From: Streptomyces sp. YPW6 | Lineage (GTDB): Bacteria > Actinomycetota > Actinomycetes > Streptomycetales > Streptomycetaceae | Assembly (NCBI RefSeq): GCF_018866325.1 | Contig: NZ_CP076457.1 | Coordinates: 2,205,001-2,269,000, forward strand | DNA: 64,000 nt | Reading direction: 5' to 3' | Part shown: positions 9,299 through 17,696 of the stretch, one piece after another | Position numbering within the stretch: the first letter of the stretch is position 1 | How the letters are laid out: each line of letters starts with the position of its first letter | Program-made: the position numbers and the translations under genes | Notes under the pieces: model-generated | The model's input: the letters and a program-made list of their open reading frames with translations, nothing else | What the model was told of the DNA's origin: nothing | The model's database searches: none

Positions 9299-9469
9299 TC
9301 AGAGAGCCTCGGAACCGGAGTGCGATTTCTCCATCGCGTCACGGAACCTGGCGTACCCGGCGAGTTCGGTGACATCGCCGGTCGTGCGGTTGCGGGCAGC
9401 CCAACTCGCCCATATCGCACCACCGACAGCAGCGATAACTGGAATCAACAGCCACGTGAGTGCCGCCAT
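9299..9469 (-). CDS. Small single-pass membrane protein, 56 aa
   Basis: The ORF starts at ATG 9469 with GGGAGGT 5 nt upstream. It encodes an N-terminal hydrophobic helix (about residues 4-24, with WLLIPVIAAVGGAIWASW) followed by a polar tail containing ARNRTTGD and YARFRDAMEKS. I recall similar small proteins at this position in other Streptomyces. It lies between moaE and the YlbL-like gene on the same strand. Function is unknown; a small membrane-protein partner is only a guess. Confidence 0.75.
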   Translation of the reverse strand: MAALTWLLIPVIAAVGGAIWASWAARNRTTGDVTELAGYARFRDAMEKSHSGSEAL

Positions 9470-9595
9470 CACGACCTCCCTACCCCATGAGCGACCGGAT
9501 GCCCGATCAGCAGATTAACGATCCGGAAGACCAACGCTCATGGCGGGGGTGCGGTTACGCAAATCGGGGCTGATGCGCCCCGGTACGGTTTGCGC

Positions 9596-10057
<462 letters not shown>

Positions 10058-10163
10058 GCTCCCATCGTGCCGTACGGGCCGGACATCCCGGAATTGCCTC
10101 TTCTACCGGCGGCCGGCCGTCCGGTTTGGAGCCTCCTACAGGGCCCGCGGGCGCGGCGGCCGG

Positions 10164-11315
10164 TCAGATCCGGCGGCGGGCCTTGCGGGCGCGGCGGACC
10201 ACGGCGGCGGCGCCGAGCAGGGCGACCGTGGCTCCGGCGGCTCCGGCGGCGGTGGCGTCCTTGCGGCCGAGACGGCGCCCGGCGAGCGTGTGGCGGCCCT
10301 CGACCTCTTCGAGGAGGGCGCCGAGCACCTCCTCGTTGGTCCACTTCGGCCGCCATCCCGCGTCGTGCAGCCGGCTGACGCTGACCACCCAGGGGTGCAT
10401 CGTGTACGCCAGGTCGCCCGCCGGGGACGGGGTGAGGCCGATCCGGTGCAGCCGGGCGGCGGCGCCCAGCGCGACGGCGGAGGGCAGCTCCATCCGGCGT
10501 ACGCCGCTGAGCTCCTCGACCTCCTCCTGCTCCAGCCAGCCGTCGCAGCCGACGGCGAACTCGCCGTCGATCTTCTCCAGAGCGGCGTACTCCAGCGCCG
10601 TCACCAGGTCCTCGACGTGGCAGAACTGCCAGGTGGGGCGTGATCCGGCGACGACCAGGAGGCGCGGGGACTCGAAGTAGCGGGTCAGGGCGGTGTCGGT
10701 GCCGCCGACCAGGACGGTGGGCCGCACGACGGTGACGTTGAGCCCGGGGTGGGCGCGCGGGGCCCGGCGGCCGAGCCGTTCGATCTCCAGGAGGTCGCCG
10801 ACACCGGTGGCCTCGGCGGTGGCGCGCAGCTCCGCGTCCTCGGAGAGCGGCACGTCGTTGTCGGCGAGGGCCCCGTAGACCATCGCCGAGGTGCACAGCA
10901 CGACCCGGTGGACCCCGACGGCGGCCGCGGCGGTGAGCACGGTCTGCGTGCCGCGCACGTTGTAGGCGGTACGGGCGGCGGGGTCGGTCTCCAGGTCGAG
11001 GTCGAGCGCGAGGTGCACGACGACGTCGGCGCCGCGCAGCTTCTCGGCGATCGCCGGATCCCGTACGTCCAGGATGTGCCAGGTCGCCTCGGAGGCCTCA
11101 CCGCGCCGCTCGTCGATCGCGATGACCTGCTTGATCGCGTCGGACGCGGCGAGGTGGGCCGTCAGCAGCTCGCCGATGCCGGTGGCGGCGCCGGTGACCG
11201 CGACGACGGGGCCCCGGTTTCCGGGGGACCTGGGGCGTTTCTCTTCGGATGTGCTCTCGGGTACGGGGTCGGTCGGGTTTCGCGCTGCGCGAACCTGCGG
11301 ATCTGGGGAACTCAC
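10164..11315 (-). CDS. NAD-dependent epimerase/dehydratase-like (SDR) protein, 383 aa
   Basis: An atypical/extended SDR. The Rossmann glycine motif is in VAVTGAATGIGE (about residue 35 on). Conserved later blocks include DVVVHLALDLDLE, NVRGTQTVL and CTSAMVYG. The usual YXXXK is not obvious, so catalysis is uncertain. The C-terminus is helical and hydrophobic with a basic end, a possible membrane tail. The GTG at 11315, after GGAG, gives the SSPDPQVRAARN start I recall in Streptomyces; the frame is open to 11411, but that extension is unlikely. It diverges from the zincin at 11506. Substrate unknown. Confidence 0.85.
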   Translation of the reverse strand: MSSPDPQVRAARNPTDPVPESTSEEKRPRSPGNRGPVVAVTGAATGIGELLTAHLAASDAIKQVIAIDERRGEASEATWHILDVRDPAIAEKLRGADVVVHLALDLDLETDPAARTAYNVRGTQTVLTAAAAVGVHRVVLCTSAMVYGALADNDVPLSEDAELRATAEATGVGDLLEIERLGRRAPRAHPGLNVTVVRPTVLVGGTDTALTRYFESPRLLVVAGSRPTWQFCHVEDLVTALEYAALEKIDGEFAVGCDGWLEQEEVEELSGVRRMELPSAVALGAAARLHRIGLTPSPAGDLAYTMHPWVVSVSRLHDAGWRPKWTNEEVLGALLEEVEGRHTLAGRRLGRKDATAAGAAGATVALLGAAAVVRRARKARRRI

Positions 11316-11505
11316 CGGGCGTCTCCAGCGGTTGTCTTCAGTACGTACCCGAATGACGCGTACGTACCAGGTGGCGTCCATCCTGCCGCAGGCCGGGAGT
11401 CGGCGGAGCACTGAGGCCCGAAGCGGGCGTGGTGTCTACGCTGGATGGTGATGTCGGGCAGTCGCCGTCGGTTCGAGCCGACGGCCCTACGAGCCGAGGA
11501 AACCC

Positions 11506-12960
11506 GTGAGTGACACCCCATTCGGATTCGGCCTTCCGCCGGAGGAGCCGGAGAACGGCGACGAGGGCAAGAAGAAGGACCCCACCGAGGGTGGGCAGAG
11601 CGCGGGCGGGCCGGGTAATCCGTTCGGCTTCGGGCCGGGCGCGGGCGGGGACAACCCGTTCGCCGCAATGTTCGGCTCGATGAATCCGAACGACCTCGGC
11701 GCGGCCTTCCAGCAGCTCGGCCAGATGCTGAGCTACGAGGGCGGTCCCGTGAACTGGGACATGGCCAAGCAGATCGCCCGCCAGACGGTGTCGCAGGGCG
11801 CCCCGGACGGTTCCAAGGACGCCAGCGTCGGCCCGTCGGAGCGCACGGCGGTCGACGAGGCGCTGCGGCTGGCGGACCTCTGGCTGGACGGTGTGACGTC
11901 GATGCCGTCCGGTTCGGTCTCGACCGTGGCGTGGAGCCGCGCGGAGTGGGTCGAGGCGTCGCTGCCGGCCTGGCAACAGCTCGTCGACCCGGTGGCCGAG
12001 CGCGTGGGCCTGGCGATGGGCGACGTGCTGCCCGAGGAGATGCAGGCCATGGCGGGCCCGCTGATCGGCATGATGCGGTCGATGGGCGGCGCCATGTTCG
12101 GCCAGCAGATCGGGCAGGCCGTGGGCACGCTGGCCGGTGAGGTGGTCGGTTCCACCGACATCGGGCTGCCGCTCGGCCCGGCGGGCAAGGCCGCGCTCCT
12201 CCCGCTGAACGTGGAGCGGTTCGGCAAGGACCTCAGCGTCCCGCAGGACGAGGTCCGGCTGTATCTGGCCCTGCGCGAGGCCGCTCACCAGCGGCTCTTC
12301 GCCCATGTGCCGTGGCTGCGCTCGCACCTGTTCGGTGCCGTCGAGGCGTATGCGCGCGGCATCAAGGTCGACACCAGCAAGCTGGAGGACGTCGTCGGCC
12401 AGTTCGACCCCTCGCAGCCGGAGCAGTTGCAGGACGCCCTGCAGCAGGGCATGTTCCAGCCGGAGGACACGCCCGAGCAGAAGGCGTCCCTGGCCCGGCT
12501 GGAGACGGCTCTGGCCCTGGTGGAGGGCTGGGTGGACGCGGTGGTCCACGAGGCCGCGAAGTCCCGGCTGACCTCGTCCGACGCGCTGCGCGAGACGATG
12601 CGCAGGCGGCGGGCGTCCGGTGGGCCGGCCGAGCAGACATTCGCCACGCTCATCGGTCTCCAGCTGCGCCCCCGCCGGCTGCGGGACGCCGCGCGTCTGT
12701 GGGCCTCGCTCACCGACGCCCGGGGTCTGGAGGGGCGGGACGCTCTCTGGGAGCACCCGGACATGCTGCCGACCGCCCACGACCTGGACGACCCGGACGG
12801 CTTCGTCCACCACGAGCAGGCCGACTTCTCCGAGCTGGACAAGATGCTCGGGGAGGCGGCGAAGGGCTCCGGCACGCCGAAGGCGCCCGAGGCGGGCGCC
12901 GGTGACCAGGACGGGAGCAAGGGCGACGACGAGGACGGCAAGGACGGCCGCGACCGGTGA
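11506..12960 (+). CDS. Zincin-like putative metalloprotease (PF10103/TIGR03624 type), 484 aa
   Basis: A conserved actinobacterial protein annotated as a zinc-dependent metalloprotease, the Rv3195 type. A Gly/Phe/Pro-rich N-terminus with GFG repeats (to about residue 75) precedes the globular domain, which contains ADLWLDGVTS and AMAGPLIGMMRSMGGAMFGQQ. The helix ALREAAHQRLF holds Glu and His but not a textbook HEXXH, so activity is not certain. The C-terminal 35 residues are acidic and disordered. GTG start with GAGGA upstream. Its stop overlaps the next start (GTGA), so it is translationally coupled to the Nudix gene. Confidence 0.88.
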   Translation: MSDTPFGFGLPPEEPENGDEGKKKDPTEGGQSAGGPGNPFGFGPGAGGDNPFAAMFGSMNPNDLGAAFQQLGQMLSYEGGPVNWDMAKQIARQTVSQGAPDGSKDASVGPSERTAVDEALRLADLWLDGVTSMPSGSVSTVAWSRAEWVEASLPAWQQLVDPVAERVGLAMGDVLPEEMQAMAGPLIGMMRSMGGAMFGQQIGQAVGTLAGEVVGSTDIGLPLGPAGKAALLPLNVERFGKDLSVPQDEVRLYLALREAAHQRLFAHVPWLRSHLFGAVEAYARGIKVDTSKLEDVVGQFDPSQPEQLQDALQQGMFQPEDTPEQKASLARLETALALVEGWVDAVVHEAAKSRLTSSDALRETMRRRRASGGPAEQTFATLIGLQLRPRRLRDAARLWASLTDARGLEGRDALWEHPDMLPTAHDLDDPDGFVHHEQADFSELDKMLGEAAKGSGTPKAPEAGAGDQDGSKGDDEDGKDGRDR

Positions 12961-13505
12961 CCCTGCACGACGACGCCGCCCTCGTCCTGAAGGGGTACGC
13001 CCCCGAGGAGTACGACGGCACGCGCGGTGAACAGGCTCAGCTGCGTCAGGCGTATCTGGACCACTTGGCGCTCCACGACGACAGCATGTGGAAGGCGTGC
13101 GAGGCCGGGCATCTGACGGCCAGCGCCCTGGTGATCGACCCGCAGCGGGACAGGGTTCTGCTGACCCTGCACCGCAAGCTCCGGATGTGGCTCCAGATGG
13201 GCGGCCACTGCGAGCCGCAGGACGCCACCCTGGAGGCCGCGGCGCTCCGGGAGGCGACGGAGGAGTCCGGCGTCACGGGGCTCACCCTGCTGTCGGGCGG
13301 ACCGGTCCGGCTGGACCGGCACCCGATCCCGTCCCCCTGCAACTGGCACTTCGATGTGCAGTACGCCGCTCTGGCCCCGGCCGGGGCGGCGGAGCGGATC
13401 AGCGAGGAGTCCCTGGAGCTGCGCTGGTTCCGCTACGAGGACGTGCCCGCCGTGGCCGACACCTCCGTCGTCCGGTTGCTGGAGGCGACGCGGTCCCGGC
13501 TGTAG
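12957..13505 (+). CDS. Nudix hydrolase, 182 aa
   Basis: A Nudix-fold pyrophosphohydrolase. The Nudix box lies at about residues 81-104 with the core REATEESG. The first part reads GHCEPQD and then eight residues before RE, one more than the canonical seven, with Asp replacing the first conserved Glu. The substrate cannot be predicted. The GTG start overlaps the stop of the zincin gene by 4 nt, so the two form an operon. A long hairpin terminator follows the stop. Confidence 0.9.
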   Translation: MTLHDDAALVLKGYAPEEYDGTRGEQAQLRQAYLDHLALHDDSMWKACEAGHLTASALVIDPQRDRVLLTLHRKLRMWLQMGGHCEPQDATLEAAALREATEESGVTGLTLLSGGPVRLDRHPIPSPCNWHFDVQYAALAPAGAAERISEESLELRWFRYEDVPAVADTSVVRLLEATRSRL

Positions 13506-13521
13506 CGGCGGACCGCGGTCG

Positions 13522-13567
13522 ACAGCGGTAAGGGGCGGCCTCTCGGGAGGCCGCCCCTTACCGCTGT
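13522..13567. terminator. Bidirectional terminator between the Nudix and AIM24 genes
   Basis: Perfect 21-bp stem (13522-13542 with 13547-13567) and TCGG loop, located between two convergent genes. Confidence 0.85.
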
Positions 13568-13598
13568 GCCCTGTGCTGCGGTGTCCCGCGGGCGCCGG

Positions 13599-14354
13599 TC
13601 AGTTCCAGGCGTTGTTCTGGTTCTGACCGTGGGAGCCCTGCTGGCCCATGCCGAACTGGGCGCGGGCGCCCTGGCCGATCTGGGCGTTCTGCGGGGGCAT
13701 GACCTCGCTCGGCTGGACCAGTGCGAAGCCCTGGCCGAGGAAGCTCAGCTCCCAGCCCTCGCCGGTGTTGCCACGACGCCGGAAGACGCCGGAGGAGTGG
13801 GTCTGGGCCTGCATCTGCACGCGCAGGGAGCTGGACCAGGCGACGATGGCGTCCGCGTCGACGTTGACGTACTTCTCCGGCGTGACCTGCATCATCAGCG
13901 GCTGGCCCGAGGTCATCAGGGCGACCTTGCCCGAGCCGGAGATGTTGAGCTGGTACTTCCCGCTGCCGGAGATGCCGTACTGGCTGTCGACCGCGATGAC
14001 CTCGGTGTGCAGCGAGGAGTCGAGCGCGAGGACGTACGAGCTGTCCACGGTCAGCCCTTCGCGGTCGACGTCCACGACATGGATGTACTGCGCGAGGTTG
14101 GCGAGGTAGACGGTTCCCTGGCCGGACACGCGCATCAGGTCCAGGCCCTCGCCGGTGCGCACGCGGGCGCTGTGCTGGCTCCTGGACCGGTATTCCCCGT
14201 CGAAGTCCATCAGGCCCTGGTAGGCGACCATCGCGCCCTTGCGGGCGAGGACGTCGTCGTGGCCGGTCAGCGAGACCCGCAGGAGCTGCGGGTTCTGGAT
14301 CGCGTACCGGTCCTGGGTCTGCTGCTCGGTGTGGCTGAAAAGCGGACTCTGCAT
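13599..14354 (-). CDS. AIM24 family protein, 251 aa
   Basis: A TRAP-like/AIM24 beta-prism protein (relative of yeast mitochondrial Aim24), with family blocks VLARKGAMVAYQGLMDF, GEGLDLMRVSGQG-type strands and a C-terminal SFLGQGFALVQPSE. The last 25 residues are a Gln/Gly/Asn-rich disordered tail ending in NAWN. It is the third gene of a minus-strand run of three AIM24 genes (gap 19 nt to the second). In bacteria AIM24 proteins are linked to tellurium-resistance (Ter) gene neighbourhoods; molecular function is not established. Confidence 0.88.
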   Translation of the reverse strand: MQSPLFSHTEQQTQDRYAIQNPQLLRVSLTGHDDVLARKGAMVAYQGLMDFDGEYRSRSQHSARVRTGEGLDLMRVSGQGTVYLANLAQYIHVVDVDREGLTVDSSYVLALDSSLHTEVIAVDSQYGISGSGKYQLNISGSGKVALMTSGQPLMMQVTPEKYVNVDADAIVAWSSSLRVQMQAQTHSSGVFRRRGNTGEGWELSFLGQGFALVQPSEVMPPQNAQIGQGARAQFGMGQQGSHGQNQNNAWN

Positions 14355-14373
14355 GATGTGCTCCCCCTCCCCG

Positions 14374-15054
14374 TCAGTTCCGGATCCGCAGGCGGTCCGT
14401 GCTGTCCTCGCTCGGCTGGACGACGACGATGCCCTCCCCGGAGAAGGCCATCTGGTACGCCTCGCCGCTGCCGCGGCCGATCAGTGACCCGGCCTTGAAG
14501 CTGCGCTTCCCCTTGACCTTGAGGTTCGTGGACCAGGCGACGAGGGCGTCCGGGTCCACGTACGTCTCGTCCTCGCCGCGTCCGCAGTCGACGACGATCG
14601 GGGTGCCCCGGGAGGTGATGGCAACCCATCCGGTGCCCTGGACGGCGACGTTCCACAGCCCCTGTCCGGCGAACTTGGCCATCCCCTTGACCTTCTCGAC
14701 GCCCCAGGTGAGGTGGGCGTCGAAGGCGAGGAGGTTGGTGCCGTTGACCGAGATGGACTCGTTGTTCAGGTTGAGGACGACGACGTCGGCGCCGTAGTCG
14801 GCGAGGTAGAGCAGCCCGTCGCCGGAGCACTTCATGACGGGAGCGCCCTCGCCGGTGATCCACTGGGAGGCGATCTGCCGGGCGGCGGGCGGGTTGGGCT
14901 CGTACTGGATGAACCCTTCGTACGCCACCATCGAGCCGGTCCGCGCGTAGAGGTCCTGCCCGGAAGCCATGGCGACCTTGAGCATGGCCGAACCGTGGTT
15001 CTCCATCCGGGCCGTGACGGGGGTCGGGGCGAAGCCCGCGAGTTGCTGGTTCAT
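14374..15054 (-). CDS. AIM24 family protein, 226 aa
   Basis: The second AIM24 paralogue. It has DLYARTGSMVAYEGFI near the N-terminus, MKCSGDGLLYLAD in the middle, and AFSGEGIVVVQPSE near the C-terminus. The ATG at 15054 gives a start MNQQLAGFAP, 11 nt after the stop of the TerD-AIM24 gene, so the three genes are almost certainly one operon. It has no tail like its downstream paralogue. Confidence 0.88.
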   Translation of the reverse strand: MNQQLAGFAPTPVTARMENHGSAMLKVAMASGQDLYARTGSMVAYEGFIQYEPNPPAARQIASQWITGEGAPVMKCSGDGLLYLADYGADVVVLNLNNESISVNGTNLLAFDAHLTWGVEKVKGMAKFAGQGLWNVAVQGTGWVAITSRGTPIVVDCGRGEDETYVDPDALVAWSTNLKVKGKRSFKAGSLIGRGSGEAYQMAFSGEGIVVVQPSEDSTDRLRIRN

Positions 15055-15065
15055 GACGGGCTCCC

Positions 15066-16679
15066 TCAGACCTCGTAGGGCTGGACGACGATGAAGTTGC
15101 CGGGGGCTCCCCGGAACTGGAGGTTCACGGTCTCGCCGCTGTGTCCCGGGTAGGCGTTGCGGCGCAGCCGGACCTGGCTGGAGACGATCACCTGGGAGGC
15201 GGCCGACCAGGCGACCACCGCGTTGCAGTCGGCGAAGGTGGTGGGCGTGACCGGCAGGACGACCGGGGTGCCGTGGGTCTTCACGACCACGGTGCCGGAG
15301 CCCTGGAACAGCATGGTGAACAGCGCGCCGCCGGGGATGCCGTGGCCCTCGACCCTGCGCACCTCGTACTGGAGGGACTCGTCGAAGGCGAGGACGTTCT
15401 CGGCGGAGACGCAGATGCCGTCGCCCTGGAGCTCGATCGGGTGCAGGTGGGAGCCTTCCTCGGCGAGGAAGACCTGGCCGCGGCCGGTGCAGCGCATCAG
15501 CTGCATCTCCTGGCCGGTGGCGTTGCCCACGGCGCGGCCGACGAACCCGGCGCCCTTGTAGCCGAAGTCCACCTTGCCCTGGTACATCACCATGCTGCCC
15601 TGGCGGGCCAGGACACCGGCTCCGCCCATGGTCAGGTCGACCCGCATGAGCTGCTGGTTCTGCGGGGTCCAGCGCTGCCCGGTCGCGGCCTCCTTGTACG
15701 GCTGCAGGGCCGCCTGGAGACCCGCGCCCGCGGCGGGGACGCCCTGCGGGACGCCGGGGGGCTGCTGGCCGTACGGGGCCGGAGCGGGCTGACCGTAGGG
15801 AGCGGGGGCCGACTGGCCGAAAGGAGCGGTGGGCGGCGGGGCGGCCTGTCCCGGAACCTGGCCGAACTGCGGCTGGGGCTGACCGTACGGGGACGGGGCC
15901 TGGGGCGCTTGCGGAGGTGCGGGGGGCTGCGGGGCGGGAGGCGCCAGCGGGGCGGCGATCGTCGGTGCCGCGTGCACCGGCTGCTGCGGCGCGGGCGGTG
16001 GCGTGGGTGCGGACGGGGCGCCGAAGGCCGGTGCGGGCTGCGGGGCCTGGGGCGGACGGGGCGGCGGGCACGCCGAAGGCCGGGGCGCGGCGGCCTGGGC
16101 CGGCGGGGCGAAGCCCGGGGCGGCGGCCGGCGGGGCGGGCGGCGCCTCTTCCTCGGCGACCTCGCCGCCGAAGTTCTTCAGGAGCGCTTCCAGACCACCG
16201 TCGAAGCCCTGCCCGACGGCGGCGAACCGCCAGACGTCCTTCAGGTAGAAGTCGCCCAGCATCACCGCGCGCTCGGTGGTGAACTCCGATCCGGTGAAGG
16301 AGTACCGCACCACTTCCTCGCCACCCGCGACGATCCGGATGTACCCCGGGCCGATCTGGGACATCTGCCCCGCGCCGTCGAGCGTCGCGGTGAAGGAGAG
16401 CTTCTGGACGGCTGCCGGGATGCGGTCGAGCGTGACGCGGAAGGACTCGGTGTCACCGGACTGCGCCCCCAGGAGCTGGATGGACTCCTCGGGCGATTTC
16501 GGCTGGTTGAAGAAGATGAAGTACCGGTCGTCGGAGAGCTGCTCGTCGGCGTCGAGGCCGAAGCAGCTGATGTCGAAGGTCAGCCCCGGTGCGGCGATCT
16601 GTACGCCTACGTACAGGTCTGTCCCTGCCGTGAGATCACTGATCCTGGCCTTGTGGCCGCGTTGGAATTCCCTGGCCAT
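15066..16679 (-). CDS. TerD-AIM24 fusion protein, 537 aa
   Basis: Residues 1 to about 178 form a TerD (tellurite-resistance) domain, with LYVGVQI, FDISCFGLDADE, DRYFIFFNQPKSPE and LGDFYLKDVWRFAAVGQGFDGGL. TerD domains usually bind calcium. Residues about 180-335 are a Pro/Ala/Gln-rich linker with GQPAPAPYGQ-type repeats. Residues about 345-537 form an AIM24 domain (VLARQGSMVMYQGKVDF ... GNFIVVQPYEV). The ATG at 16679 follows GGGGGACGG. It is first in the operon with the two other AIM24 genes. A role in envelope or chemical stress is inferred from Ter-system biology. Confidence 0.9.
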   Translation of the reverse strand: MAREFQRGHKARISDLTAGTDLYVGVQIAAPGLTFDISCFGLDADEQLSDDRYFIFFNQPKSPEESIQLLGAQSGDTESFRVTLDRIPAAVQKLSFTATLDGAGQMSQIGPGYIRIVAGGEEVVRYSFTGSEFTTERAVMLGDFYLKDVWRFAAVGQGFDGGLEALLKNFGGEVAEEEAPPAPPAAAPGFAPPAQAAAPRPSACPPPRPPQAPQPAPAFGAPSAPTPPPAPQQPVHAAPTIAAPLAPPAPQPPAPPQAPQAPSPYGQPQPQFGQVPGQAAPPPTAPFGQSAPAPYGQPAPAPYGQQPPGVPQGVPAAGAGLQAALQPYKEAATGQRWTPQNQQLMRVDLTMGGAGVLARQGSMVMYQGKVDFGYKGAGFVGRAVGNATGQEMQLMRCTGRGQVFLAEEGSHLHPIELQGDGICVSAENVLAFDESLQYEVRRVEGHGIPGGALFTMLFQGSGTVVVKTHGTPVVLPVTPTTFADCNAVVAWSAASQVIVSSQVRLRRNAYPGHSGETVNLQFRGAPGNFIVVQPYEV

Positions 16680-16800
16680 GCGTAACGACCGTCCCCCATC
16701 CCGAAGGTGAATGCGTCGCGTCAGGCTAACCGCAAACGGCGACAACGGACCAAGCCGGTACACACCCGGTACAGAATCGGCGAACGCGGACGACCCCGGC

Positions 16801-17424
16801 TCACTCCTCGCGGGCGGCGGGCAGCTGCGGCAGCCGATCGGCCGCCACGACCCCCTCCAGGAACCCCCGGGCGCGCTCGGTGCGCGGATACGCCTCCAGC
16901 AGCCGCCAGAACCCCGGGCCGTGTCCGGGAACGAGCAGATGCGCCAGTTCGTGCAGGAGCACGTAGTCGACGACGTACTCCGGCATGCCCTGCAGCCGGT
17001 GCGAGAGCCTGATGCTGCCCTCGGCGGGAGTGCACGAGCCCCAGCGGGTGTTCTGGTTGGTCACCCAGCGCACCGAGTCGGGCCTGGCCCGGCCGTCGAG
17101 ATACTGGGCGGACAGCCGGTCGGCACGCTCGGTGAGCTCCGCATCGCCCAGGTGGCGCTTGCTCTCCTGGGCGGCGAGCCTGTCCAGCATCACGCCCACC
17201 CAGCGCCGCTCCTCCGCCTGCGACATCCGGGCGGGGATGAGCACGATCGTCCGGTCGCCCTCACGGTAGGCGGAGACCGACTTCCTGCGCCGGGTGCTCC
17301 GGCGGACCTCGACCGCGCTCGTCGCCGCGGCGCGGGCCGGATGGGCTGCCGCGCTGCTCTGATGGCTTCCGGCGCTGCGCGCGGGGGTCTCCCCGGCGGA
17401 GCCGTACGAGGGATCGGTGGGCAC
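16801..17424 (-). CDS. YgjP-type (DUF45) zinc metallopeptidase, 207 aa
   Basis: The M48/SprT-like fold of the YgjP family. The active-site motif HELAH sits in YVVDYVLLHELAHLLVPGHG near residue 160, with the family's TNQNTRWGSCTP block upstream that positions the site. The N-terminal 45 residues are Ala/Ser-rich and probably disordered. It has been proposed as a cytosolic protease or nuclease-associated factor; the substrate is unknown. It lies 121 nt downstream of the TerD-AIM24 start region in the same direction and diverges from the ThiF-like gene. Confidence 0.88.
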   Translation of the reverse strand: MPTDPSYGSAGETPARSAGSHQSSAAAHPARAAATSAVEVRRSTRRRKSVSAYREGDRTIVLIPARMSQAEERRWVGVMLDRLAAQESKRHLGDAELTERADRLSAQYLDGRARPDSVRWVTNQNTRWGSCTPAEGSIRLSHRLQGMPEYVVDYVLLHELAHLLVPGHGPGFWRLLEAYPRTERARGFLEGVVAADRLPQLPAAREE

Positions 17425-17590
17425 GCCACGACGTTACCCGCTGTCCGGGCGGGAAGTCCCGCCCCGGGAACGGCCGACCGCCATCACCGGATTACCCGAT
17501 GAACAGCCCGCACCTGTGGACAACTCCGCGCACGGTTCGCGGAGGGCCCGCATGCTGGCGGTGGTCCTGCGGAAAGAGCGGAAAGTTCCG

Positions 17591-17622
17591 GAGATCCAGA
17601 GATCCAGAGATCCGGAGATCCA
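17591..17622. repeat. Four tandem 8-bp repeats (GAGATCCA)
   Basis: GAGATCCA three times plus one GAGATCCG in a row, ending 74 nt before the ThiF-like start codon, in the divergent promoter region. AT content is locally higher than in the surrounding coding DNA. Confidence 0.8.
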
Positions 17623-17696
17623 GCGATACGGAATTCCGCGGATCAGCAGGCCCACGGGCGCACCCGTGCCCGTGGCGTTTCCCGGGGGGAGAAGTC

